Assembly (NCBI RefSeq): GCF_963169125.1
Contig: NC_084802.1
Coordinates: forward strand, 26,975,107 to 27,039,106
Source: Humulus lupulus
Taxonomy: Eukaryota; Streptophyta; Magnoliopsida; Rosales; Cannabaceae
Reading direction: 5' to 3'
DNA length: 64,000 nucleotides
Below are positions 1 through 10,939 of this stretch, in pieces (the stretch's first letter is position 1; every line of letters starts with the position of its first letter). The position numbers and the translations under genes are program-made. The notes under the pieces were generated by a model that saw nothing but the letters and a program-made list of their open reading frames with translations, did no database searches and was not told where the DNA came from.

Positions 1-1015
1 GATTTGTGTCCCAAATGATGTGGGGATTAGATGAGAGATACTCGATGAATCCCATACTACACCATACTCACTCCATCCAGGCACCACGAAGATGTATTGG
101 GATTTATTGATGTTGCATTGGTGGCCTGGGATGAAGAAGGATGTAGTGGAGTATGTGGCCAAGTGTTTGACTTGTCATTAGGTGAAGGCTGAGCATTAGC
201 GACTAGCAGGGTTGCTACAACATTTGGGTATTCCTGAGTGGAAATGGGAGGACATTACGATGGATTTTGTGGGAGGTTTACCTAGGACTGTGGGGTTGCA
301 CGACTCGGTGTGGGTGATAGTAGACAGATACACCAAGTCAGCTCACTTTCTGCCAGTGAGGATGACCTATACTGTGGATCAGTATGCGGAGCTGTATGTG
401 AGGGAGATTGTACGTCTCCATGGGGTTCCCAAGTCTATAGTGTTAGACCGGGATCCTATATTTACCTCCAAGTTTTGGGGTAGTTTGCAGAAAGCTATGG
501 GAACTCAACTGAAGTTCTATATAACCTTTCATCCTCAGATTGATGGGCAGTCTGAGAGGACGATTCAGGTGTTGGAGGACATGCTCCGGGCATGTGTGAT
601 AGACCGTGAGGGGTCTTGGAGTAAGTATCTCCTGTTGATTGAGTTTTCGTACAACAACAGTTATCAATCAATGATTGGAGTGGCTCCGTATGAAATGTTA
701 TATGGGAGGAGATGTAGATCACCCATTCATTGGGATAAGATGGGTGAGAGGAAGTATTTGGGACCAGAGATGGTTCAGAAGAGTAATGAGGCTATAGAGA
801 AGATCCGAGCCCGAATACTCGCCTCGCAGAGCAGACAGAAAAGCTACGCTGATCTTAAGCGTAGCGATGTGGAGTTCTAGGTAGGGGACCACGTGTTTCT
901 GCAAGTCTCACCACTACGAGGGGTGAGGAGGTTTGGGGAAAAGGGCAAACTGAGCCCTAGATTTATTGGACCTTTTGAGATCATGGAGAGGATCGGGTAG
1001 GTGGCCTATAGATTG
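1..1015 (+). pseudogene. pol: Ty3/gypsy integrase relic (element A5)
   Basis: Remnant of the integrase part of a chromovirus-type gypsy polyprotein, entering the window already inside the gene. The zinc-binding segment ([17 protein letters not shown], then C-x2-C) lies at about 115-178. The catalytic core follows: WEDITMDF, then a D in VLDRDPIF and an E in GQSERTIQ, the D-35-E spacing of LTR-retrotransposon integrases. A GPF-type motif (about 958-985) precedes the end of homology. Stops interrupt the frame at about 179, 197, 878 and 998, mostly explicable as C-to-T or G-to-A changes, so the copy is dead. The chromodomain-like tail and polypurine tract are missing because homology passes straight into LTR-like sequence. 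Confidence 0.9.
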
Positions 1016-2032
1016 GCCAGGTCGTGGCCCGCCTAGGAATTTTTGCCTTAGGTTGGTTTCTAGGTTTGGTAAGGCTCGGGGGCTTGAACATAGGCGCTCG
1101 GGACAATTTCTACTACATGGTTTAGTAGAAATTGAGGTCCCAAAGGTTAGTTTTTATCTCCTAAGTATTTATTTGGATTGGAAGTTAACAATTACCCATT
1201 GGCCACTATGACTAGGTTTATCGCCAAGGCTCTGGACTGAGGATTGTGCTCGGGACCTTTCTATTATCTTCGCTCGGAATTCAAGGTAAGAAAACTTCAC
1301 CTTGCGTGGTTGTGAACGGGACTGAGATCCCTAATTATTGATTGTTTGTATTATGTGTTTGTAAGATTGATTTGTCATACAAGAAAGACCGACCTAAGGG
1401 AGTCGGGGACTAATGGTAAGCGTACTGAGCGCGGCCTGGCCTAAGCGAGCCGGGGCCAGCTAGATCAACAGGGGGCTCAACCTAAGGGTGCCCACCCTGA
1501 TTACTTGAGATTATGTGATTGTCATTGACTAAATGAATATCCATACTCTGTTTTATGTATATGTGAGATAAGCTTGATTGAATATTCTTATTGCTACATG
1601 TGATTGTTGTTTTGGTTTTCTTGCTGGGCCTTGGCTCACGGGTGCTACGTGGTGCAGGTAAAGGCAAGGGTAAACTGGATCAACCATGAGTTGGAGAGCT
1701 CTGGGGGCGAGGTGTACATTGTCAACTGCTCGTCCATCACGGCCGAGGGAAAGTACAGGGATAGAAGCCTAAAACTTGTATTTTGCCATTAGAGTGGCCA
1801 CTGATTGTATATAACTTTTGAGAGTTTGTAAATTGACACTTAAATCCTATTTTGGGGATCTCATGTACCAAACATCTATTTTAATGAAAAATTAATTGTT
1901 TATGATCAAAATCTTTTAATCCTAATCCAATTGTTGACCTTATGATACATTTTTGACAAAATGACTTGATTAACAAGTCATGCACTATTTTAACTACACA
2001 GTATAATAGTCTTAGTTATTCAGGGCGTTATA
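1016..2032 (+). repeat. Partial, diverged A-type gypsy LTR (3' part)
   Basis: This shares landmarks with the better-preserved A-family LTRs in the window: the AAGGTAAGAAAACT segment (about 1284), the CTTGCTGGGCCTTGGCTCACGGGTGCTA block followed by GTGGTGCAGGTAAAGG (about 1620-1665), the CTCGTCCATCACGGCCGAGG block, and an end reading GGGCGTTATA (TTACA in relatives). The LTR start and the normal pol/LTR spacer are absent, so a deletion joined integrase to mid-LTR. Sequence 1020-1480 is only loosely similar to the other copies, so it is a diverged subfamily. Confidence 0.65.
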
Positions 2033-2104
2033 AGTTATGATAATTCAAATCACAAAATGCAGCTGTCAATTAGATTTTAGTGTAGTATCTGTTTTGGATA
2101 AAGG

Positions 2105-2117
2105 TTTTTTTTTTTTT
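2105..2117 (-). other. Poly(A) tail of LINE-a
   Basis: Thirteen consecutive T on the plus strand, i.e. the poly(A) end of a minus-strand retroposon. It directly follows, in element orientation, the 3' UTR with its TTTATCCCATTGGG-like segment (about 2150-2170). It fixes the 3' boundary of the LINE. Confidence 0.85.
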
Positions 2118-2202
2118 GAGAAAAAGGCCTCATTAAAACCTCAAGAGTAAACCCAATGGGATAAACCTCAAGAGGAAAAAGAGTGCCTATAAAATATATT
2201 GA

Positions 2203-3726
2203 TCAAGTAATATCATTCTGAATTACAACATTGATACACTCGGGGTATCCAGGCCACCAAACAAAATCATTAGAAAGAGATAAAGCAAACTTAGCCAAAG
2301 AGTGAGCAACACTATTGGCCATTCTAGGACAAAAATTAAAGGAGATACTATGAAAAGAGTTACAATAAGCAAGAATATCCCTAATAATAAATCCTAGATA
2401 AGAATGCTCGATCTTGTGATTGTTAATAGCATGGACCACAATGGCACAATCAGATTCAATGACCACCATATGATACCCAAGTCTTGAGCACAACAAAATA
2501 CTGTGATAAACTGCCAAGGCTTCAGCAATAGTAGGGTCCAATAAATGATCCCAAGACCACGTACTAGAGGCAAGGACCATGCCATGAAAGTCACGGAATA
2601 CCGCCCCAGCTCCTGCCTTCTTCGCAACATGGTAAAGGCCAGCATCACAATTAATTTTGACAACACCCTCTACTGGTTTCTCCCAACGATGCACTTTCGG
2701 GGTTTCCCTGGAGGACTCACTGGCGGGGAAAGAGCCACCATTGGCATTCAAGTGACGATCTAGAAATGCCAAGCTCCAATTAATAACCATCTGATCAGGA
2801 AGAGTAGTCTTCTCATTAAAAAATATATTACGCCGATACCAAATACGCCATAAACACACAATGAGTTTTCCAAAGTCAGTTACAGATAAAGAATCTAAGC
2901 AATTTAACAAAAACTCATAAATGTCCATTCCAGTGTAAGGAGGAACAGGCATAATATTACCAACCGCGTGTCTAAAGTTACTCAGTCTATCACAATTCCA
3001 TAAAGCATGGAGCGTAGTCTCAGGTCCCTTTAGGCAAAAAGGGCATAAGGAAGCAACAGAAATACCTCGATTGCAAAGGTTGGAAAAGGTAGGTAGCCAG
3101 TTATTTGCACTTCTCCACAAAAATTGCCTCACTTTTAAAGGAATATTTAATTGCCAGATTTTAGTCCATATCATAGAAACTCCATTAGAGCCTGAAGCCT
3201 GGCCCATCCCCAACAAACGAATGGCCTGCCAATAACCACTTTTAACGGTATAAAAACCTGAAGACTCAAAATGCCATATAATACAATCAGTAATAGGAAG
3301 ATGATAGCGAGGGATAGAGAGAATAGCAGTCGCCTCTTGCAAATTAAAAGCCTCATTGATCAAAACAGAGTTCCAATTACCATCAGGGAGAAGAAGGCTA
3401 GAGACCATTGCATCTTCAGGAAGAAAGTGATTCGAACAAGACCTATCACCATTCAGGCGGGGGATCCAGCGGTCATGATACACAAAGACATTTTTTCCAT
3501 CTTTGATAAGCCACCTAGCCCCTGAGAGAAAGAGCTCTTTGCCCCATAAAATTGATCTCCAAATGAAAGAGGATTTTTTTGAGCTAGTGGCAGTGAGCAC
3601 TGAGAAAGTAAGATAATAGAGTGCTTTCATAACCTTAGCAACGAGAGAATCCGGATTAGAATAAAGTCTTGCGGCCTGTTTAGCTAACAAAGCTTGATTA
3701 AATAAGGCAAGGTCTCTAAACCCCAT
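2203..3726 (-). pseudogene. LINE-a ORF2, C-terminal part: zf-RVT and RNase H
   Basis: In-frame continuation of the reverse-transcriptase part, separated only by a TGA codon at 3777-3775. It begins with GGMGFRDLALFNQALLAKQ, a conserved post-RT block. A cysteine/histidine zf-RVT domain follows (LCPFCLKGPETTLHALWNC, around residue 230). The last 140 residues form a plant-LINE RNase H of the RVT_3 type, with NCDAG, AEALA, ESDC and an AHSLAKF tail, so the acidic catalytic positions appear kept. RNase H would remove the RNA strand of the RNA:DNA hybrid. The frame ends shortly before the poly(A) tail. Confidence 0.88.
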
Positions 3727-3774
3727 TCCTCCAACTGACTTGTGCCAACAAAGTCTCTCCCAAGTACACCAGTG

Positions 3775-4857
3775 TCATTTCTGTTTATCCACATTACCTC
3801 CCCACCAGAATCTAGCACAGAGCCGATGAATTTCTTTAATGAAACTAGCAGGAAGCTTAAACAAGTTCATAGAATAAGCAGGGATAGATTGGATGACAGA
3901 TTTGATAAGCACCTCTTTCCCAGCAGCAGAGAAGGACCGAGATTTCCAGCTAAACAATTTATTCCAAATACGGTCTTTGAGGGATTGAAAAAGACCTTTC
4001 TTACTCTGGCCAGCATAACAGGGAAGACCAAGGTACTTCTCATGGCAAACAACCATAGGGACACCAAGAATAGCGGCCATGTCAGCAGCATCACTAGAAG
4101 AAATCCGAGGACTAAAACACATGGCAGACTTAGAAAAATTCACAAGTTGACCAGAAGCCTTACCATACCAATTCAGAAGCTGCTTAAAACGGTGACAAGC
4201 AAACACTGATGCTTTGAAAAAGAAAAGGCTATCATCAGCAAAAAGGAAATGGGATATCTGGGGACCAGTACGCCCACAAGAGAGACCCGAGAGTGCACCA
4301 TTCACACAATCACGCTGTACAAGAGCAGACAAACCTTCCGCACAGATCAGAAATAGAAAGGGTGACAAAGGATCACCTTGTCGAAGACCCCTGCCAGGAA
4401 TAATTTTACCCAAAATTTCACCATTCAAATTAAAGGCAAAGTCAACCGAAGAAATACAAGCCAGAACTAAACTGATCCATTTCTCATGAAAGCCCAGTTT
4501 CCTCATAAGGCTGCATAAAAAACTCCATTCAACACGATCATAGGCTTTAGACATGTCAAGCTTGAGAGCAAAAGCACCGTTTTTACTTTTAACACGCCGT
4601 TTCAGATGGTTAACACACTCAAAGCCAATCATGGCGTTATCAGTAATAAGGCGTCCAGGGAGGAAGGCACTCTGCTCATCAGAAATCATTGAACCCAGAA
4701 TCTCACGTAACCGATTAGTCATAGATTTTGCGATAATCTTGTAAAGCACGTTACACAAACTAATAGGACGAAAATTCGAAGCATATTTAGGATCATCAAT
4801 TTTCGGGATAAGGGTGATAAGAGTAGAATACGATACCTTTAATATGCCCACCCTCAT
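3775..4857 (-). pseudogene. LINE-a ORF2, reverse transcriptase
   Basis: Reverse transcriptase core of an L1-type LINE. Visible motifs in order: ITLIPKIDDPKYASNFRPIS, LKLDMSKAYDRVEW, GLRQGDPLSPFLF, the FADD catalytic box (FLFADDSLFFF), and the thumb segment KEVLIKSVIQSIPAY. All catalytic aspartates are present. The frame differs by one base from the upstream endonuclease segment, with the shift near 4840, and stops at a TGA where relatives have a sense codon. Apart from these two lesions the enzyme looks complete, so the insertion is fairly recent. Confidence 0.92.
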
Positions 4858-6316
4858 TCAAAAAACGGAGACAAATAGAGCTAACTTCAGGACCAACAGT
4901 ATCCCAATACTTCTGATAGAAACCTGCAGACATACCATCCTTGCCAGGACTTTTAGAAGGATTCATTTGGAAAAGAGCCTTCCTCACGTCCTCGCCAGTA
5001 TAGGGTCTAGTCAGTTGCTCGTTCATACTAGAAGTGACCTTGGGAACAATAGCATTAAGAACAGGATCCATATCAGCACAAGTAGGAGAACCAGACTCGA
5101 AAATAGACTGGAAATAGTCTTGAAAGACACCCGCGAGGTTCTCTTGCCCGAATACTTCAGAATCATTCTTATCAAAAAGAGAGCCAATAAAGTTTCTTTT
5201 TTTCCGAGTTGTGGCACTCTTATGAAAATAAGCAGTGTTGTGGTCACCCAGCTTGAGCCAATTCTGCTTAGAGCGGGGTGCCCAATATTTTTCTTCTTTA
5301 TAATGAAGCACATCCAAATCCTTCTCAAGAGACACATAATCTTTCAAATTAGCAGCTGAGAGAGAAGCATCCATAATTTTTAATTGCTTTTGTTTTTTCT
5401 TAATATCCTGATGATGCCTTTTAAACACGGTAGTGTTCCAATGACCAAGATTAGTAGCAACATTAGCAATTTTAGTAGCCAAAGTCTCAAAGTTATACCC
5501 CACACCGCTATTCCAAGCCGAAGAAACAATATTCCCACATTCCTCATCCTCCTCCCAAGCAGTCTCATAATGAAACCGAGACTTAAGCAACACATGCCCC
5601 TTAATTCCCTCATTAGTATGATTAAATTGGACATGAAGAGGGCGATGATTAGAACCCCAAAAGCTAAGATGGGACACAGAAAAACTAGGGAATAAATCGA
5701 ACCATTTCAGGTTACCAAGCATGCGGTCAAGCCGTACCTGAGTGAACGTGCTATCTTTGTGTCGATTGCACCAAGTAAACTTCGGGCCCGAGAAACCCAA
5801 ATCAATAAGATTACAATCAGATAAAGCTTGTTTGAAGTTCCTCATGAGGTAATTGGGCCTAGATGCCGCACCATCTTTCTCACTAGCAACAAGAATTTCA
5901 TTCAAATCGCCCCCGCATAACCAAGGGCCATCATAAGACGAAGCCAACATACCCAAGAAACGCCAGAAATCCTTCCTAAGGCTAGCATCAAGCTGACCAT
6001 ACAACCCCGTAAAACGCCAAGATGGGGAACCAACAACATGGATGAACACATCAATATGAAACTTAGAGAATTGGATAAGCTCAACATTAACGGATTCCCC
6101 CCACATTAGACAGAGACCACCGCTACGACCAAATTTCTCAACAGCAATCTTACCGCAAAATCCAAGACGAACTCGAAGAACTTCCAATTGAGACTGCGAG
6201 CTAAGAGTTTCAGACAGAAAAACAAAGTCTGGCTTCAACATCTTAACGTGGCCAAGCAAAGCTTGGAACGTTCGGTCCTGGCCTAGACCTTGAACGTTCC
6301 ACACGAGGCAATTCAT
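4796..6316 (-). pseudogene. LINE-a ORF2, N-terminal: apurinic-type endonuclease
   Basis: Start of ORF2 with the exonuclease/endonuclease/phosphatase fold that nicks target DNA. It opens MNCLVWNVQGLGQ, followed by the SET(L) segment, GGDLNEIL, LDRMLGN, and a C-terminal GSNHRPL where SDH is usual (D to N in the catalytic box). A lysine-rich linker follows (KEEKYWAPRSKQNWLKLGD), then the first RT block (SKSPGKDGMSAGFYQ) before a frameshift near 4840. The ATG overlaps the ORF1 stop as ATGA (6316-6313), pointing to translation by termination-reinitiation. Confidence 0.92.
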
Positions 6317-7303
6317 AATGATCGGCGGCCTAGCTCCACCGCTAGGTCCGCCGTTGAGGTAGTATCAATAGCTTCGTCATCAACCACTTCCGGTAAAACA
6401 ACCGAAGCAACAGGAAGAGGGACCAAGACCTCATCAACCAAAGAGCTCAAGAGTTGAGGTTCCGCTTGACTCTTTAATTTACGTTTAACCACACGGGGTG
6501 GTTTTTGAACAGATAAAAAATCATCACGGGATCCCGTATGAGTACCAGCTTTGCGTCCCCGGCGACTACGAGAAGCAGCGGCAGCTCCAAAAGAAGCAGG
6601 GAGTATTCGTCTCTTACTTCCAGCGGCAAAGGAAGGAGGAGAGGGAGAGCTGGTTTGTGCTGTGGAGCCAAAAACGATAGCACTGTTTGACTTCTCGAAG
6701 GGGATAGTCTCATGCACGTTGGAGTAATCTTCATGCAAGCTATTATCACGTGAGGAGGGGTCCCCGTTCAAGTTCAAAGCAGCATCACTATTGATTAGTG
6801 AGTTAATACTAGATATACCATCTGTCTTGTCAATTGGAATACGCCCATGCATATAGTGTTCCATCCCATGCAAAATAAAATCACGTGAGGAGGAGTCTCC
6901 ACTCAAGTCCAATATAGCATCATTATTTTTTAATGGATTAAAAGCCACAGGATGACTTTCAACGGTGGGGTCCACACTAATAACATGAGAATCAATCAAA
7001 CTTTTGCCAATATTTAGAGATTTAATGCCGGAGCAAATTGAAGGACATAATGGAGGAGAAACTTCAGGAGTAACTTCTTTAAGAGCCACACAATCAGCAG
7101 TATCCCCATTGATATTATCTTTTTTAGTAACAGATTTTTTGCCACAGTCAATCACGGGTATACTATCCTTATTAATAACAATACTGTTAGGAAGAGAAGA
7201 AATCGGGATAGTTACAGCTTTGACAGCAGGTTCCGAAATCATAGCCTTCCCCTTCCCTGAGTGCCAGCGCAAATCGGGGCGTGGCTGGCGTACGTTACTA
7301 GTC
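6313..7303 (-). pseudogene. LINE-a ORF1, C-terminal tail only
   Basis: Open frame immediately upstream of ORF2 and overlapping it by four bases. It is rich in serine, proline and basic residues (RSRRGRKAGTHTGSRDD near the end), as expected for the disordered tail of a plant LINE ORF1 RNA-binding protein. The DUF4283 domain and CCHC knuckle that should precede it are absent. The frame stays open upstream only to about 7303, where a stop and the end of homology coincide. I assign it by position and composition rather than by a diagnostic motif. Confidence 0.7.
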
Positions 7304-7938
7304 GGTTAGTATACGAAAAAAATTACTAAATAGTTGATCTATAAATTAATAAAATTAAGGTTTATTATACCATGAAAATAAATTAATGTTTTACCTATAA
7401 ATTAATGTAATAATTTTCCCTCTCTACGGGATATGTGCAATTATCACAGTATTAAATTAGTGACACCTTAAAAAATGACTACTTTTTGTTCGTTATACAA
7501 TTATTTATAAAAATTGACTGGTATTGTTAATAAATTTAGGTCCAATGAAATAGTATGACTAGACTTTTCATAAATAATAAAGGAATATTTTTTATTTCAG
7601 AGGCTATGGAATATTTTGAATAATTAATGATAATTCTCTTTAAAACTTTTTATTTCAGAGGCAATATAGGGAAACTAAATCAATAAAAATCGTAGCTGTT
7701 TTGCTATAGGTTTGACTTCTACAATTGATTACAGTCATGTGAATAGGACCGTTATTATTACTTTAGAATCTTTTTATATTTAATTAGGAAGATATGGGAC
7801 GTCAATTAACTATGAATTTTAAATTAAATAAAATCAGTACAGAAGTAAGATGTCCTATATATTAGTATCATATTTCTAATCTCTTTGCCATCTTTCTCTA
7901 AAATTTTCTTCAAATACCGTCCCAAACTTCATCTCAAA
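7304..7938. other. AT-rich intergenic stretch, no gene seen
   Basis: Strongly AT-rich sequence without an open frame of useful length or a recognisable repeat boundary. It separates LINE-a from the orphan ORF1-like pseudogene and may include the decayed 5' leader of the latter. Confidence 0.6.
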
Positions 7939-9230
7939 ATGGAGAACATGGACAATAAACAACCAGAAACTCTACACTTGAATTCTCAAGAACTTGAAAT
8001 TATCTCAACTTCTTCACTATCCCTCGAGCATGAAAACATAACTCCACCAAATATCATCCTAGGAAAAGTACTCACAAGCAAGCCAGTCAACCAACAAAGA
8101 TTAAAAAAAATTCCAATCACTATGGAAAATTTGGGATGGAATAACCATAGAAGACTATGCAGAAGGCATCTTTTTGTTCACCTTTGAGACGGAAGTAGTG
8201 AAGAATAGAGTTTTGAGGGGACAACCATAGACGTTCAATAGCTATCATCTAATCCTTTATGAATCTTCTTGATTAGATCAAGTTACTGATGAAGATTTCA
8301 GGTTTACCCCCTTTTGGATACAAGTCTACAAATTACATTTTCAACACATATTCAAAGATTTGGGCCTGGCTATTGCAAATACTCTAGGAAACTTTCTAGA
8401 GTATGATCTAACTCGAAATTATAGGTTTATGCACATCAAAATCCTTTGGGATTCTACACAACCCCTCATACGAGGTAAAATGTTGGATATTAAAAACAAA
8501 AGGATAATATTTGGATAACTTTCCGATTTGAGAGACTTTCACTTTTCTGCGAGGTTTGTGGGCATTTAGATCACAACCAACGAGATTGTGCGATTGCTTT
8601 GGAGATGATGGAAGAAGGACTCTGTCCAACTCTAGAATATGATGATTCTCTAAAAGCAGCTGGTTTGTCCAATATGATTCCGTCTGCTGCAAATTCTAAA
8701 AATAATAGGGTTGGTAAAAAACCAATTGCCCAATTGGCAAAAGAAGCCTTCATATCACAGTTTAAACTTTCAAATATAGGTTCGTCCACCAAAAAATTGA
8801 AAACTGGACACTCATGCAAAAATATCCTTAATCTAAACTTCTTTCATTTTAACAATTTCTGTCACATTTTAGTTTAGTTAAGCAAAATTAATGGCTATTA
8901 GTATTAACAAATCCTTGTATTTCTAATTACATTTGTTGAACTCCTCTACAAATCCACCTCAAATTCTCAACAATTTCATAATTATAAAGAATGATTTGAT
9001 GATGAATATATTGGACAAAGAGTGTAACGAAGCGGAACATGGACCCAATAAAAACCTTTTAATCCCAAGTAAGAATTCCCACAAAGGTTCTAATGTACAA
9101 ATCTCTCCAAAGGAAGTAGCAAATGTTGGAAGGATTGGAGGGATTAACGTGAAGGAAAATGTGAGCCAACCAAAATCGTAAAAGAGGAAGATTGGAGGAA
9201 AGGTTCTCAAGATTTCATAATAAATCTAGT
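7939..9230 (+). pseudogene. Orphan LINE ORF1-like pseudogene (DUF4283 and CCHC)
   Basis: A broken coding region recognisable as the nucleic-acid-binding protein found as ORF1 of plant LINEs. From the ATG at 7939 it reads into LGKVLTSKPVNQQRLKKI, the usual DUF4283 start. A frameshift near 8130 leads to FLFTFETEVVKNRVL, then FWIQVYKLHF, with stops at about 8228 and 8270. Another shift near 8512 restores a zf-CCHC_4 type knuckle, C-E-V-C-G-H-L-D-H-N-Q-R-D-C (about 8551-8592). A polar tail rich in asparagine and lysine runs on to about 9180 with further breaks. No endonuclease or RT follows, so it is either a LINE relic that lost ORF2 or a separate DUF4283 gene copy. Confidence 0.65.
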
Positions 9231-9792
9231 TTAAGGAGTGTCTCTTTTAAAGTGTCTTTAAATTTGAGGGGTTCTTTGGTTAGAATATTTCTTAAGTCAG
9301 TAAGGGTTTAAGTATTATAGTCCTTGTTAACATAAATAAATTTGTATTTTAATTTATGATTGATTATTTTTAACTAATGTACATTTTTTGTCTTCTGCAC
9401 CAATTTTTAATAATAGAATAGTTATGTATTAAAATAATAAGCCACATTTTATTAAAAAAAAAGCCACATTATGAGGTCTAAAATAGGTCTCTCATAGTTT
9501 AAATATAAAATTCAACTAAGATAAATTAAAGTAAGACGATCATGAATAAATAGATCTTTTAGGTGAATGTGTTATCATCAAATTGTAATTGAAGTGTTTA
9601 AATAAAATCTTTAATTAAGTAATAGAATGAGATGATGTCTATTTTAGGGAAGATACCCCCATAGACATATTCAATTTATATTTTTTACATTTTATAATCA
9701 CATTCATAGTATTTGTAGGTCTCCTCATTATGTGGTCTTTAGTTAAACAAGAATTTCAGTTCGGAAATAGAATATATATATTTAAGAACTAA
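9231..9792. other. AT-rich intergenic stretch
   Basis: No open frame or recognisable element. It ends at the TAA (9790-9792) proposed as the target duplication of the Harbinger element. Confidence 0.55.
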
Positions 9793-9958
9793 GGTAACAT
9801 GTTTTTAAACAGTTTTATTATTAAATAATTAAAAAAATGAAAACAGAGTAAAACATGTTCGGTAATCTAATTTTACTTTTTATTTTTTTAAAATTTTAAT
9901 TATAATTTTTTAAAACATAAATTTGATGCTTTTAAAAAAATTTGATGTTCGGTAAGCT

Positions 9959-10939
9959 ATGCAAGATGTGTTGTTAGGTATGCCTGCTTCTACTCCGATT
10001 TTGAGATCTCATATAATTGAACAACCTGTTGTACGATCTAGTGGAGAATCTCCAAAAGGAATTAACCCTACTCTGAACCAGGGGAGGAAACTTGGTGTCA
10101 AGATTGAACCTGAGGATATCGCTGAGGAGATTAACTTTTTGCAGCCTTCTATTGTTTGCTATGTTGTGGGAGCTAATCCTCCGGTTAGTAGTTTGGATGG
10201 GTTTGTAAGGAGACTTTGGAAGGAAAATGTGGACAAAGTAGGAGTACTCTCACGAGATGTTTTCATCATTCGATTCAACAATTTGGACTTCCGTGATCGA
10301 GTTCTTAATGGTGGGTATTTGTTTCTTGGCAAGAAGCCACTGGTTATGAAGCCATGGAACTCGGTTGATGATTTTACAAAGGAGGATATTACTGTAGTTC
10401 CTACTTGGATTCAACTGGGAGGATTGGACATTAAGTATTGGGGTGAGAAATCTCTTTTCAAGATTGTGGGGCAAGTAGGGTGGCCAATACAAGTAGATAA
10501 CATCACCAAATATAGGGATAGACTCTATTATCCTCGCATTCTTATTGAGATCAGTATGGATCAGCAATTTCCAACAACGATCAGTTTCTTGAATGAGTTT
10601 GACCAGGAAATTGATTTGCAAGTAGAGTATGAATGGATTCCAATTGTTTGTAAAAGTTGTTCTAGGATTGGGCATGATGCTCAAGTATGTAGAAGAAAGA
10701 ATCAAGGAAAACAAGTATGGGTTCCCAAACTATTGAAGTCTGATCCGAATTTGGTGCAGCCAGTAGTAGATGAGGAAGGTTTTCAACGAGCAAATAAGAT
10801 AGTAAGGGTGCCAATTGTTTCTGCACCAACAACGGTTATGACAAACCAGTATGATATACTGACAGAGGAACAAGAGGAAGAAGGAGTAAGCAGGTTGAAT
10901 ACTGGAGAGGGGGGAGATCCCTCTGCAGGACATGGATAA
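9959..10939 (+). CDS. LINE-b ORF1, DUF4283/zf-CCHC nucleic-acid-binding protein
   Basis: A 326-residue uninterrupted frame. Residues about 50-190 match the DUF4283 fold of plant LINE ORF1 proteins (LWKENVDKVGVLSRDVFIIR, RVLNGGYLFLGKKPLVM, PTWIQLGGLDIKYW). A zinc knuckle follows, C231-x2-C234-x4-H239-x4-C244 (CKSCSRIGHDAQVC), with a basic patch after it. The protein is expected to coat the LINE RNA and assist target-primed reverse transcription. It ends by overlapping the ORF2 ATG by eight bases (ATGGATAA). The exact start is unsure because the 5' UTR cannot be delimited. It is intact but sits before a broken ORF2. Confidence 0.88.
   Translation: MQDVLLGMPASTPILRSHIIEQPVVRSSGESPKGINPTLNQGRKLGVKIEPEDIAEEINFLQPSIVCYVVGANPPVSSLDGFVRRLWKENVDKVGVLSRDVFIIRFNNLDFRDRVLNGGYLFLGKKPLVMKPWNSVDDFTKEDITVVPTWIQLGGLDIKYWGEKSLFKIVGQVGWPIQVDNITKYRDRLYYPRILIEISMDQQFPTTISFLNEFDQEIDLQVEYEWIPIVCKSCSRIGHDAQVCRRKNQGKQVWVPKLLKSDPNLVQPVVDEEGFQRANKIVRVPIVSAPTTVMTNQYDILTEEQEEEGVSRLNTGEGGDPSAGHG

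Larger units (their letters stand above)
2105..7303 (-). mobile_element. L1-type LINE, 5'-truncated (LINE-a)
   Basis: Non-LTR retrotransposon read on the minus strand: tail of ORF1, then endonuclease, reverse transcriptase, zf-RVT and RNase H, a short 3' UTR, and a poly(A) tail visible as 13 T at 2105-2117. ORF1 has lost its N-terminal DUF4283 and zinc-knuckle region, consistent with 5' truncation during target-primed reverse transcription; homology ends about 7303. I found no convincing target-site duplication. ORF2 carries one frameshift (about 4840) and one in-frame TGA (3775-3777), which makes it the best preserved LINE in the window. Confidence 0.9.
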
